Of a DNA stretch of 64,000 bases, positions 1-8,757 are shown one piece after another. The translations under genes and the position numbers were made by a program. The first letter of the stretch is position 1; each line of letters starts with the position of its first letter. This DNA is from Cetobacterium ceti (GTDB lineage: Bacteria > Fusobacteriota > Fusobacteriia > Fusobacteriales > Fusobacteriaceae), in assembly GCF_900167275.1 (NCBI RefSeq), contig NZ_FUWX01000007.1, positions 1 through 64,000 on the forward strand. The letters run 5' to 3'. Below the pieces are notes generated by a model, which ran no database searches, was not told the DNA's origin, and saw nothing but the letters and a program-made list of their open reading frames with translations.

Positions 1-160
1 CACGTTTGGAACAGATAACCGCTGAAAGCATCTAAGCGGGAAACTGACTTCAAGATAAGTATTCTTTAAGACATCTTCGAGACTAGGAGATTGATAGGTT
101 GGGGGTGTAAGAGTAGCAATGCTTTTAGCTGACCAATACTAATATGTCGAAGTCTTAACC
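1..160 (+). rRNA. 23S rRNA, 3' end (partial)
   Basis: The first 160 bases are the 3' terminal domain of bacterial 23S rRNA. The stretch with the GCTGAAAGCATCTAAGCGGG motif, followed by a GACCAATACTAAT-type sequence and ending at AGTCTTAACC, is conserved in this part of the molecule. The gene is cut by the left edge of the window, so the rest of the rRNA operon lies upstream. The exact mature 3' end is estimated. Confidence 0.95.
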
Positions 161-209
161 TTTAAATACTACTATATAGTTTCAAGTGTTCAAAATAACA
201 CAAAATATT

Positions 210-327
210 GATTGGTAACTATGGCTACGAGGGTACACCCAGTAACATTCCGAACCTGGAAGTTAAGCTCGTAAACGTCGAAAGTACTTGGGGGGCAGCC
301 CCCTGGGAGGATAGAAAGTTGCCAATC
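210..327 (+). rRNA. rrf: 5S ribosomal RNA
   Basis: This 118-base segment has the 5S layout. The ends are complementary (GATTGGTAAC at the start, GTTGCCAATC at the end), giving helix I. The conserved CCGAACCTGGAAGTTAAGC block lies in the first half and a GGGAGGATAGAAAGTTG stretch in the second. It follows the 23S end by about 50 bases, the usual order. A run of eight T residues (328-335) follows directly and probably ends the rRNA transcript. No tRNA gene is seen after it. A long reading frame starting at 208 runs through this RNA and is not real there. Confidence 0.93.
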
Positions 328-363
328 TTTTTTTTATATATTTTTTTATTTTTTGGAGGACTT

Positions 364-2313
364 ATGGTTAAAGTAATGTTAAAAATCTATTTTACAATGA
401 TGGTGCTATTGAGCTTTTTAAGGTTGATGTTCTACAGGGGAATAGATATAGGATCTATGGATATACCAAGGGATGTTATATTTAAAAGCTTTAGAATAGG
501 ACTTATTTTCGATAACAGTATAACCTGTTATTTACTAGTGGGAACCATGGTCTTCTATGGAATATATAGGAGTGTTGGAAAAATAATTTTAAGTGGCCTT
601 TTTAGATGGTTGGTATATATTTACCTATTTTTAACATCTGGAATTATTTTTTTAATAGGAGCTATGGATATACCTTACTTTAAAGAGTTTAACTTTCATA
701 TGAGTGCTAGTATTTTAGATTACTGGGATCATATGGAGGAGATTACAAGTACAGCCTTTCATATGGATGGAATTCCTGGATATATGGTCTTAGGAATTGG
801 TCTATGGGCTATTTTCATGGTTATAAGTGTGAGAACCATTAGAAGTAGAGGGGAAGAGGAGTTTTCTGGAAGGGATTTAATATTAGAACCTGTAAAATAC
901 TTAATACTTATTACCCTTTGTGTTTTCGGAGCAAGGGGAGGTTTTTCCCAAGGAACACTAAATTGGGGAAGAGGAATATTTTCCCAGTATAACTATGCCA
1001 ACCAAATGAGTATGAATCCAACCTTTACTTTAGGAAAGAGCTTAGACCTATATAGGAAGGAACATGAAAGGGGAAAGGCACACTTTCACTATAGCTTATC
1101 TTCAGAGGAGATAAAAAATAATATTCGGGAATATATAGGTGATTCCACAGATAAGTTTATATCAAATAAAAACTATGTATTAAGGGATGTGGACACAGGA
1201 AAACCTGTGAAGAAGATGAATGTGGTTATGGTTTTAATGGAAAGCTTTATGGGAGCCAATGTGGGAGCTTTACATGTACCAGGACAACCAGATTTAACAC
1301 CTAACTATGATAAGTTAACAAAGGAAGGGGTATTCTTTAGAAATGCCTATTCCAGTGGGAATAGATCCAATAGGGGAATAGTTTCTACACTTACAGGTTT
1401 CCCATCATCCTATGGAAAATCCATAATTAAGAAAACCAATGGAATTAAACCATTTATCTCTTTACCATCTATTTTAAAGGAGAGAGGTTATTCCACAGCC
1501 TTTATCTATGGTGGAGATATTGAGTTTGACAATATGAAGGGGTTCTTGAAATTAAATGGAGTGGATACTATAATAGGTAAGGATGATTTCCCAGAAAGTG
1601 AAAGAACTATCACTTGGGGAGTTAATGATGAGAATATGTTTAAAAGGGCTGAAAAATACGCAGATGAGGCTAAGGAGCCCTTCTTTATGGAGATGTTTAC
1701 CATAAGTAACCATGCTCCCTTTGATATTGATCCTAAGTATAACTATTACAGTGAAAAGGATGGGAAATATTATGAGAGATGGAATGCCTTTAGATATGCA
1801 GACCATGCCCTAGGAGAGTTTATAAACAGTGTAAAGGATAAACCTTGGGCTAAGAATACAATGTTTATATTTGTGGCTGACCATGGACAAAATCTAGGTG
1901 GAAACGCTGAAATAGACTATAGAAAGTTTATGAACCCTATTTTAATCTATACTCCAGGGGGGCAACTAAAGGCTGAGAGTGTGGATAGACTTGGATCTCA
2001 AATGGATTTACTACCAACTGTAATGGGAATATTAGGTGGAAAGTATACTTCAGCAGCTTGGGGAAAGGACCTTCTAAATAGTGATAATAAAAACCAGTTT
2101 GCCTATGTGGTAGATGGGGATCTATTTGGAATTATAGATAAGGATAATATCTATATAGATGGAACTAATTTCAAGGGAAGAATACGTAATAAATATACCA
2201 ATGAGATTATAGATAATAAGGAGCTTATGAAGGAATATCATAAAAAAGCCAGAACATATTTAGAACTAAATATTTCCCAAGAGAACAGTGGGAACTTTGG
2301 AAGAGAACTCTAA
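364..2313 (+). CDS. LTA synthase-like membrane sulfatase/phosphotransferase
   Basis: This 649-residue membrane protein belongs to the alkaline-phosphatase/sulfatase superfamily of the LtaS type. About five hydrophobic segments fill residues 5-195, followed by an extracytoplasmic catalytic domain. Metal ligands visible are E293 in the VLMESF motif and D506-H507 in VADHGQN. The nucleophile position, in SGNRSNRG, appears to be Ser335 rather than the usual threonine. LtaS enzymes move glycerol-phosphate from phosphatidylglycerol; in diderms relatives decorate glucans or LPS, so the substrate is unknown. The frame is open from 208, but that would overlap 5S rRNA. ATG 364 has GGAGGA at 355-360 and is chosen. 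The gene stands alone between the rRNA operon and a terminator. Confidence 0.85.
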   Translation: MVKVMLKIYFTMMVLLSFLRLMFYRGIDIGSMDIPRDVIFKSFRIGLIFDNSITCYLLVGTMVFYGIYRSVGKIILSGLFRWLVYIYLFLTSGIIFLIGAMDIPYFKEFNFHMSASILDYWDHMEEITSTAFHMDGIPGYMVLGIGLWAIFMVISVRTIRSRGEEEFSGRDLILEPVKYLILITLCVFGARGGFSQGTLNWGRGIFSQYNYANQMSMNPTFTLGKSLDLYRKEHERGKAHFHYSLSSEEIKNNIREYIGDSTDKFISNKNYVLRDVDTGKPVKKMNVVMVLMESFMGANVGALHVPGQPDLTPNYDKLTKEGVFFRNAYSSGNRSNRGIVSTLTGFPSSYGKSIIKKTNGIKPFISLPSILKERGYSTAFIYGGDIEFDNMKGFLKLNGVDTIIGKDDFPESERTITWGVNDENMFKRAEKYADEAKEPFFMEMFTISNHAPFDIDPKYNYYSEKDGKYYERWNAFRYADHALGEFINSVKDKPWAKNTMFIFVADHGQNLGGNAEIDYRKFMNPILIYTPGGQLKAESVDRLGSQMDLLPTVMGILGGKYTSAAWGKDLLNSDNKNQFAYVVDGDLFGIIDKDNIYIDGTNFKGRIRNKYTNEIIDNKELMKEYHKKARTYLELNISQENSGNFGREL

Positions 2314-2337
2314 TTTTTTTAGGGTCTCTTTTTTTTT
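2301..2337 (+). terminator. Possible rho-independent terminator
   Basis: AAGAGA at 2301-2306 can pair with TCTCTT at 2325-2330 and the arm runs into a T tract. The left arm overlaps the end of the preceding coding sequence. The stem is short with a long loop, so this is a modest call. Confidence 0.45.
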
Positions 2338-2389
2338 ATAAAATTATGGTAAAATTAATGACGAATGTATTAAAAAAAGGGGTGTTAAA

Positions 2390-3436
2390 ATGACAAAAAT
2401 TTTAGTTGTTAGATTTAAACAAATTGGAGATGCAATACTATCTTCAGTTATATGTAGTGCTTTAAAGGAAACCTATCCAGACTCACAAATTGACTTTGTA
2501 CTTTATGACTATGTGGCACCACTATTTGAAAATCAGCCCCATATTGATAATGTAATTAGTATATCTAAAGATGAAAGAAAAAATATATTTAAATATATAA
2601 AAAAGGCTTGGGATGTAACTAGAACTAAGTATGATATTGTAATAGATATTATGTCTACACCTAAAAGCGAGGTGTTTACCCTATTCTCTAGGGAGGCTAA
2701 GTTTAGAATAGGTAGGGAGAAAAAATATAGAGGTTATACATATACTCACTCTATTCCTGAACCATCAGATGATTTTGATAAAAGAGAGAAGTTTTTAGAG
2801 ATGTTAAGACCTCTGGAAAAATCAGGGGTAAAGATTTCATTTAATTCTAATTATTATTTAACAGTTTCTAAAGAGGAAAAAAAGGAATTGAGAGATAGAA
2901 TGGAAAAGGCAGGGGTGGATTTTAATAAAATGGTATTTGCCTTTGCTATAAATTCTAGAAGAGCTTATAAAATATATCCTGTGGATTTAATGGAAGAGGT
3001 TATTAAAATGACCTTAAATAAGTATGATTGTCAGATAATATTTTATTATTCACCTGAGGAGGAGGCATTTGCTAAAGATTTCCACAAAAGAATGGGTGAA
3101 GATAGTAGAATATTTACCAATATTAAAACTAAATCTATTAGGGAGTTAGGTGCTCTTTTAAGTAATTGTGATGGGTTCTTTGGGAATGAAGGGGGACCTA
3201 GACATTTAGCTGAAGCTCTAGATATTCCAAGTTTTGCAATATTTAATCCAAGTGGTAATAAACACCAATGGTTAACTAAAAATAGAGATAGACATAGGGC
3301 TATTGAATTTAATGATTTAGAAATAGATGGAGAAAAAGCAAAGAATATGACTTCAGAAGAAAAGTATAGGGCAATTACTCCAGAGAAAGTTTTTGAAGGG
3401 ATCGAAGATACTATTAAAAAATATGTGAAAAAGTAA
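2390..3436 (+). CDS. Glycosyltransferase family 9 (heptosyltransferase-like)
   Basis: This 348-residue protein has the two-Rossmann GT-B fold of ADP-heptose:LPS heptosyltransferases (WaaC/WaaF/WaaQ family). Family signs are the N-terminal FKQIGDAILSS motif (G13-D14), where the catalytic Asp lies, and the C-terminal donor-site motif NEGGPRHLAEAL (E267, H272) followed by FNPSG. It should add a heptose or similar sugar to the LOS inner core on the cytoplasmic face. It has a clear GGGG-type ribosome site and lies apart from the gene upstream. Which heptosyltransferase it is cannot be told from sequence alone; a second, divergent GT9 lies at 22589. Confidence 0.85.
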   Translation: MTKILVVRFKQIGDAILSSVICSALKETYPDSQIDFVLYDYVAPLFENQPHIDNVISISKDERKNIFKYIKKAWDVTRTKYDIVIDIMSTPKSEVFTLFSREAKFRIGREKKYRGYTYTHSIPEPSDDFDKREKFLEMLRPLEKSGVKISFNSNYYLTVSKEEKKELRDRMEKAGVDFNKMVFAFAINSRRAYKIYPVDLMEEVIKMTLNKYDCQIIFYYSPEEEAFAKDFHKRMGEDSRIFTNIKTKSIRELGALLSNCDGFFGNEGGPRHLAEALDIPSFAIFNPSGNKHQWLTKNRDRHRAIEFNDLEIDGEKAKNMTSEEKYRAITPEKVFEGIEDTIKKYVKK

Positions 3437-3450
3437 TAGGAAGTGAAGTT

Positions 3451-4027
3451 ATGAAAAGGGTTATGTAATGGATATTTTTAGAATTTCCTATGAAAGTGAT
3501 TATATGAAGTTAATTGAAAATATAGAAGAGTATGATCACTACTTAATTTCAGGAGGAGATGGAACTTTTAATAAAGTTGTAAATATTTTATATGGAAATA
3601 ATAAAAAAATTCCTTTGGGAATTTTACCTCTAGGAACAGCATGTGAAGAAAGCTTGTAAAAAAATTATTAATTCAAAGGGAGAAAAAATAGATTTAGGTG
3701 TTGTAAATAATGATTATTTTATAAATATAGCATCTCTAGGAATATTTTCAGAAGTTTCCCAAGGAACTAGTATTTTATTGAAAAAGAAAATAGGAAAATT
3801 AGCTTATAACGCTTCTTTAAAAGATGGATATTTTAAATAATATTTTTCATAAGAAACATTTAGATAAACCTATAGAGAATTTAATATATTTCAAAAGCAA
3901 AGAAGTTTTAATTGAAAATATAGGAAATGAAGTTATAAAAAGTGATATTGATGGGGAGAAGGGACCAGAAGGATCTCTAGAAATAAAATGTCTATTTGAA
4001 GGAATAGAGATACTAGGTATAAATTAA
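3451..4027 (+). pseudogene. Diacylglycerol/lipid kinase remnant, decayed by deletions
   Basis: Three short frames together give pieces of a DAGK/YegS-type lipid kinase. A start with a good Shine-Dalgarno reads MKRVM then stops (3451-3468). A second piece carries the nucleotide-binding motif LISGGDGTFNKVV and reaches LPLGTA (3468-3659). A third reads KKACKKII to KIGKLAYN (3643-3840). A fourth carries the C-terminal DGEKGPEGSLEI motif (3824-4027). Order and spacing fit the roughly 290-residue family with internal segments removed, so frames break at each joint. No intact copy is present here. It lies between LPS genes, perhaps once part of the same operon. An active split protein is very unlikely because the ATP-binding lobe is incomplete. 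Confidence 0.8.
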
Positions 4028-4041
4028 AAAGGGGATATAAA

Positions 4042-5736
4042 ATGTTAAAAAAAGTTAAAAGTTTTATAAGTGATATTCAGGGGGTGTTTTTTCTATTTTT
4101 ATTTTCTCAAGGATTTCCATTTTTATTTTATGTGTGGAATAATTATCATAATAAAGGGGTAGGTTATATCTCAGAATTTGAGAAAATGTTAACAGGGTTA
4201 ATCCCTGTGCTAGGAATATTTTTAGGAATCGGATTAATAGGATATATTTTAAGTAAAAAACATTACAAAAAAATATTATATTTTCTTATTATTCTAAATT
4301 TTATTTTTAATGGGATAGAATTGGGAGTGTATCTTAATTTTGCAATTCAAATTGTACCAGAGTTTTTTTATATAGTATTTGAAACTAATAAAAATGAAGC
4401 CTTAGAGTTTGTAGGCTCCTATTGTAATTGGCATCTTTATATAGTATTAGTTTATTTTTTATTAGGAATAATAATATATAAAAGTAGGGATAAATTTAAA
4501 GGAGTATTAAGCAGAATATTTTTATTTACAATAATTCCACTGATAGTTTATTCGAGCAACATAGAGGGCTCTTTATATATGAAAAAAACTCATATTTTTA
4601 AAAGTATGTATAGAAGTATAAAAAGATATAGAGGAGAGATGGAAGATTTAAAAAATATAGATAGCTCTTTTGGAAAGACTTATAATAAATTTACAGCTAT
4701 AAATAATGAAAAGGAAGCTACTTATGTTTTAATCATAGGAGAATCATTTAATAGAAATCATAGTTCTTTATATGGATATAAAAGAGATACTCAACCATAT
4801 TTAGATTCTCAAGTAAAATCTGGTAATTTATATGTATTTAAAGATGTAATTTCTCCTCACTATTTCACAAGGGAAACACTGAAAAAACTTGTAACAACAA
4901 CTGCTTGGGATAATAAAATAAAATTTTCTAATTCAATAAATCTTGTGGATATAATGAAAAAGGCTGGATTTAAAACTTATTGGTTAAGTAACCAAGAGGA
5001 TTTTGCCTTTAAAGGTGCAAGTTTAAGTTCGGTTATTCATAGGGCAGATGAAGTTGAATTTACAGAGAGCTATTATTCAGATACTAAGGACAAATTAATG
5101 GATGAAGCTTTATTGCCCCTTGTTGATAAAATAAGTAGAGATAAAAATAGAAAAAAATTCATTGTTATTCATTTATTTGGAAGTCATAGGGAGTATATTA
5201 AAAGATATCCTAAGGAATTTACAAGATATAATTTAAATGAATGCCCTAGTTTTTTTTCAGAGATTCAAAAAAGAAATAAAGAGATGGTCAATGCCTATGA
5301 TAATAGTATTTATTACAATGATTTTATTATAAAAAATATTATAACAAAATTAGAAAAAACAAATCCTAATATGGCAGTTTTATATTTATCTGATCATGGA
5401 CAAAGTTTAGGAGAAAAGATAGATTACTTTGGGAATTTGGATCCTAATAGAGAACCTTCTGGAGTTGAAATACCATTTATGATATGGACTTCAGATACAT
5501 ATAAGATAAATAATAGGAGTATAATAGAGAATATAAAAGAAAGTGAAAATAAACCCTATATAAGCGAGGATATTATATATACACTAGTTAACTTATATAA
5601 TGTTAATTTTTCAAAGGAACAAGAAAATAAAAGTATAATTAATAAGAATTTTAAAGAGAAAAGACGTGTTGTTACAGAAAGAAATGAAACATATGAAGAA
5701 TTAAGGGGGAAAAATGAAGAAAATCCTAATGTATAA
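4042..5736 (+). CDS. Phosphoethanolamine transferase, EptA/CptA-like
   Basis: This 564-residue inner-membrane sulfatase-fold enzyme probably transfers phosphoethanolamine from phosphatidylethanolamine to lipid A or core sugars on the periplasmic side. About five hydrophobic helices occupy the first 190 residues. The soluble domain has LIIGES (metal ligand E234), SLYGY, the probable nucleophile T276 in HYFTRETL, and LSDHGQS (D451-H452). The pattern fits the EptA/CptA/OpgE group better than LtaS. A weak GGGG site precedes the ATG. The end overlaps the next glycosyltransferase by 23 bases, so it belongs to the LOS-core operon. Such modification usually raises polymyxin resistance (family knowledge, not shown here). 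Confidence 0.87.
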   Translation: MLKKVKSFISDIQGVFFLFLFSQGFPFLFYVWNNYHNKGVGYISEFEKMLTGLIPVLGIFLGIGLIGYILSKKHYKKILYFLIILNFIFNGIELGVYLNFAIQIVPEFFYIVFETNKNEALEFVGSYCNWHLYIVLVYFLLGIIIYKSRDKFKGVLSRIFLFTIIPLIVYSSNIEGSLYMKKTHIFKSMYRSIKRYRGEMEDLKNIDSSFGKTYNKFTAINNEKEATYVLIIGESFNRNHSSLYGYKRDTQPYLDSQVKSGNLYVFKDVISPHYFTRETLKKLVTTTAWDNKIKFSNSINLVDIMKKAGFKTYWLSNQEDFAFKGASLSSVIHRADEVEFTESYYSDTKDKLMDEALLPLVDKISRDKNRKKFIVIHLFGSHREYIKRYPKEFTRYNLNECPSFFSEIQKRNKEMVNAYDNSIYYNDFIIKNIITKLEKTNPNMAVLYLSDHGQSLGEKIDYFGNLDPNREPSGVEIPFMIWTSDTYKINNRSIIENIKESENKPYISEDIIYTLVNLYNVNFSKEQENKSIINKNFKEKRRVVTERNETYEELRGKNEENPNV

Positions 5737-6874
5737 TGGACAGCTTTATATGGGTGGAATAGAAAAGGTTTTTATTTCATATTTAAAGGAACTATCAAAG
5801 GATAAAAATTTAGAAATAGAAATTTTAATAAAAGAAAATGATCCTGAAAAAAATATATTTTTAAAGGAAGTTCCTGAAAATGTAAAGGTTACTTTTATAA
5901 GAAGTAGAGAGTATATGGAAAAAAGGGAAAGACTTTCTTTAAAAAAGAAGAAAAATATATTTTATAAATTTTTATATCAAAGTTATTTAACCTATGGTAG
6001 GGTTAAAATGAGACAGTTTATAAAAAAATATTTTTTAGAAAATAGATATGATTGTATATTAGATTTAGATACAGGATTAAGAAAGGATATTAATTATATA
6101 AAAGATCCTTTAATTACATGGTGCCATATTAGTTTTAAGGTTTTAAAAAGAAAAAATAAGAAAGATTTTATAGAACAGTTAGGAAAGTATAAAAATATTA
6201 TACTAATTTGTGATGAAATGAAAAAAGAGTTTGAAGAGTTATACCCTCACTTAAAGGAAAAAGGGATAAGAATTTATAATCCAATGGATTTAGAAAAAGT
6301 AAGAGAAAGAAGTTTAGAAAAAGTTAATAAAGAAGATGAAAAGCTTTTACAAAATAAATATATGATTGGAGTATCTAGATTAGTTAAGGAAAAGGGAAGA
6401 GAGGACCTAATAGATATATATTATAAATTAAAAGAAAGAGGAGTAAAGGAGAAACTATATCTTTTAGGAGATGGACCTGAATACAGTAGATTAAAAGAAA
6501 AAATAAAAAGTATGAATTTAGAAGAGGATGTATTTTTACTAGGACAGAAGGAAAATCCATATCCATGGGTAAAAAATGCAGAACTTTTTGTACATACATC
6601 CTATTGTGAAGGGCTTCCTACAGTGTTAATAGAGAGCTTAGCTTTAAATACAGTTGTAGTTTCTTATGATTGTCCTACTGGACCAGATGAGATTTTAAAA
6701 AATGGAGATATAGGAGAACTAGTTGAAACAGGAAATAAAATCGAATTTGAAAATAAAGTATTTAATTTATTAGAAAATAGAGACAAAATAGAGGAATTTA
6801 AGAAGAGAATTCCAGAGAGAGTAAAGGAGTTTTCATCGGAAGAGGTAATTAAAAAATTAAAGGAGATTTTATAA
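5714..6874 (+). CDS. Glycosyltransferase family 4 (LOS core), paralogue 1
   Basis: This 386-residue GT-B retaining glycosyltransferase has MGGIEK near the N-terminus (acceptor-side loop), a donor-site lobe with GVSRLVKEKG and LLGDGPEY, and the EX7E motif E299-E307 in CEGLPTVLIES. It is probably cytoplasmic, building the LOS outer core. It is clearly related to the proteins at 6876 and 8758: the same GGxER/K opening, the conserved YDCPTGP segment near the C-terminus, and the same length. The start overlaps the phosphoethanolamine transferase by 23 bases, with GGGGG just upstream. Donor and acceptor sugars cannot be inferred. Confidence 0.88.
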   Translation: MKKILMYNGQLYMGGIEKVFISYLKELSKDKNLEIEILIKENDPEKNIFLKEVPENVKVTFIRSREYMEKRERLSLKKKKNIFYKFLYQSYLTYGRVKMRQFIKKYFLENRYDCILDLDTGLRKDINYIKDPLITWCHISFKVLKRKNKKDFIEQLGKYKNIILICDEMKKEFEELYPHLKEKGIRIYNPMDLEKVRERSLEKVNKEDEKLLQNKYMIGVSRLVKEKGREDLIDIYYKLKERGVKEKLYLLGDGPEYSRLKEKIKSMNLEEDVFLLGQKENPYPWVKNAELFVHTSYCEGLPTVLIESLALNTVVVSYDCPTGPDEILKNGDIGELVETGNKIEFENKVFNLLENRDKIEEFKKRIPERVKEFSSEEVIKKLKEIL

Positions 6875-6875
6875 A

Positions 6876-8057
6876 ATGGATAATAAAATAAAAATTGCTT
6901 TTTTTATAAAGGGGCTAAGAATAGGAGGAACAGAGAGAATACTTATATCTTACTTAAAGGGATTAAGTATGGATAGTAAATATGATATTCATTTAATAAT
7001 AAATGAAAATTCAGAGAATAATGTTTTACTAAGGGATGTTCCTAAAAATATAAAAATAACCCATGTTTTTTCAGAGAAATTTGATAACCTTATAGAAAAG
7101 GTTTCTCTAAATAGAAAGAGCAATATTTTTTATAAAATTTTATATAGCATTTTACTTCCCTATGGAAAAAAATTAAGAAAGAAAAAAGTGATTGATTATA
7201 TAAAAAAAGAGAAAATAGAAATCTTAGTTGATTTTGAAAGAAGTTTTATAAAATACGCAGAGGAAATACCATGTAAGAAAATACTTTGGAATCATTTTAC
7301 ATTTTCTGTTATAAAGGATAAGGATAAATGGGTGGAGTATTTTAATAAATATAATAAGATAGTTGCAATAAGTAAAGAGATGGAAAGAGAGATAAAGGAG
7401 TTTTATCCTGAAAAGGAAAAAGTTGTAATGCTTTATAATCCACAATATTTTCAACCTATTATTGAGAAAAGTAGAGATATTAATTCTTTAAATGAAAAGG
7501 AGAAAGAATTAATAGAGGATAAATACATTGTGTATGTGGGAAGAATAGAAAAAGTAAAAGGTTTAGAAGATTTAATAGATGCCTATGAAACTTGTAAGAA
7601 AAAAGGTTTAGAGGAGAAATTATATATAATCGGTGAAGGTACAGAGAAGGAAAAACTAATAGAAATAGTTGGAAAAAAAGGTTTAGAAAATGATATATTA
7701 TTTTTAGGTAGTAAGAGTAATCCATTTATATGGATGAAACATGGAAAAATATTTGGTACAACCACATATGGAGAGGGACTACCTACAACTTATATTGAAA
7801 GTATGATATGTGGAACTCCTGTTATTTCTTATGATTGTCCTACTGGTCCTAAGGATATACTTGAAAATGGAAAGTATGGAAAATTAATAGAACTAGGTAA
7901 TAAGGAGGAGTTTGGGAAGGAACTCTTTAATATATTAAATAACAAAGAGGAATTAAAGGAGCTTAAGGATAAATTACCTGAAAAAATAGGAGATTTTTCA
8001 ATAGAGAATGTAATAGATAAATTTAAGGAGGCAATAGTTGAAGTGTCAAAAATATAA
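6876..8057 (+). CDS. Glycosyltransferase family 4 (LOS core), paralogue 2
   Basis: This 393-residue GT4 enzyme starts one base after the stop of the preceding paralogue. Visible features are RIGGTERIL at the N-terminus, YVGRIEKVKG and IIGEGTEKEK in the donor lobe, and E300-E308 in GEGLPTTYIES (EX7E). YDCPTGPKDIL matches the corresponding segment in the neighbours. It probably adds the next core hexose. The close relationship to the genes on both sides suggests tandem duplication followed by divergence of specificity. Confidence 0.88.
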   Translation: MDNKIKIAFFIKGLRIGGTERILISYLKGLSMDSKYDIHLIINENSENNVLLRDVPKNIKITHVFSEKFDNLIEKVSLNRKSNIFYKILYSILLPYGKKLRKKKVIDYIKKEKIEILVDFERSFIKYAEEIPCKKILWNHFTFSVIKDKDKWVEYFNKYNKIVAISKEMEREIKEFYPEKEKVVMLYNPQYFQPIIEKSRDINSLNEKEKELIEDKYIVYVGRIEKVKGLEDLIDAYETCKKKGLEEKLYIIGEGTEKEKLIEIVGKKGLENDILFLGSKSNPFIWMKHGKIFGTTTYGEGLPTTYIESMICGTPVISYDCPTGPKDILENGKYGKLIELGNKEEFGKELFNILNNKEELKELKDKLPEKIGDFSIENVIDKFKEAIVEVSKI

Positions 8058-8754
8058 GGGATATAATTTATATTTTTTTCAAGATAAATATGAAAAAATT
8101 TTAGAAAAAATTTTAAATAAAGAGTATCTGACAATAGAAGAGTTAAAGGTAACAAAGAGAAGCTATATAGCTGTTATTGAAATAGATGAAAAAAAATATG
8201 TTATAAAAGAAAGTAGAAATGAGTATAGGCTTTTACAAAGAAAAATTCTAACTCTTTTTAAAAGAGGAGAGGTTGTAAATACTTTGGAAAATATCCATAG
8301 ATTGAGAGAAGAATATGGTATTAAAGAGTATGGAGATATATTTGGTGGAATAAATAGAAGAAAGTATGGAATGATAGATTATAATCTTTTATTAATGGAA
8401 TATGTGGGAAAGGAGATATTCCCTGAAACTTTAGATAAGATGATGGTATTAATGAAAAAAATACATAGTTTAGGATATTATCACGGAGATTTTAATCCAT
8501 CAAACTTTATAGTTACAGAGAGTGGAAATTTAAAAATAGTGGATACCCAAGGGAAAAAAATGACCTTTGGAAACTATAGGGCACATTATGATATGTTAAC
8601 AATGAAAATGGATTCCTTTCCAGAGATGGAATATCCATATAAAAAAAATATCTATTACTATCTGGCACTATTTATGAAGGAGTTTAAGAAAAATAAATAT
8701 GTGGAAGAGTTTAAAAGGGTAAAAAATAGGTTAAGAGATAAAAGGAGAAAATAA
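8038..8754 (+). CDS. LPS core kinase, WaaY/RfaY-like
   Basis: This 238-residue protein has the kinase-like fold of LPS heptose kinases. The catalytic loop is HGDFNPSNF (H149, D151, N156) and the metal-binding Asp is D169 in KIVDTQG. The N-terminal lobe has YVIKESRNEY with a probable ATP-binding lysine. It would phosphorylate a core sugar, strengthening the divalent-cation-bridged outer membrane. TTG at 8038 is taken as the start because AAGGAGG at 8025-8031 sits six bases before it; the gene thus overlaps the preceding glycosyltransferase by 20 bases. The target residue is unknown. Confidence 0.8.
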   Translation: MKCQKYKGYNLYFFQDKYEKILEKILNKEYLTIEELKVTKRSYIAVIEIDEKKYVIKESRNEYRLLQRKILTLFKRGEVVNTLENIHRLREEYGIKEYGDIFGGINRRKYGMIDYNLLLMEYVGKEIFPETLDKMMVLMKKIHSLGYYHGDFNPSNFIVTESGNLKIVDTQGKKMTFGNYRAHYDMLTMKMDSFPEMEYPYKKNIYYYLALFMKEFKKNKYVEEFKRVKNRLRDKRRK

Positions 8755-8757
8755 CCT

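Noticed and set aside
208-363. N-terminal extension of the LtaS-like frame back to 208
   Set aside because: It would run through the 5S rRNA gene; ATG 364 has a strong ribosome site and begins at a membrane helix.
328-363. tRNA genes after 5S rRNA
   Set aside because: The gap is too short and consists of T-rich sequence.
3468-4027. Three separate small genes of 63-67 codons
   Set aside because: Their products are consecutive pieces of one lipid kinase family, so they are one pseudogene.
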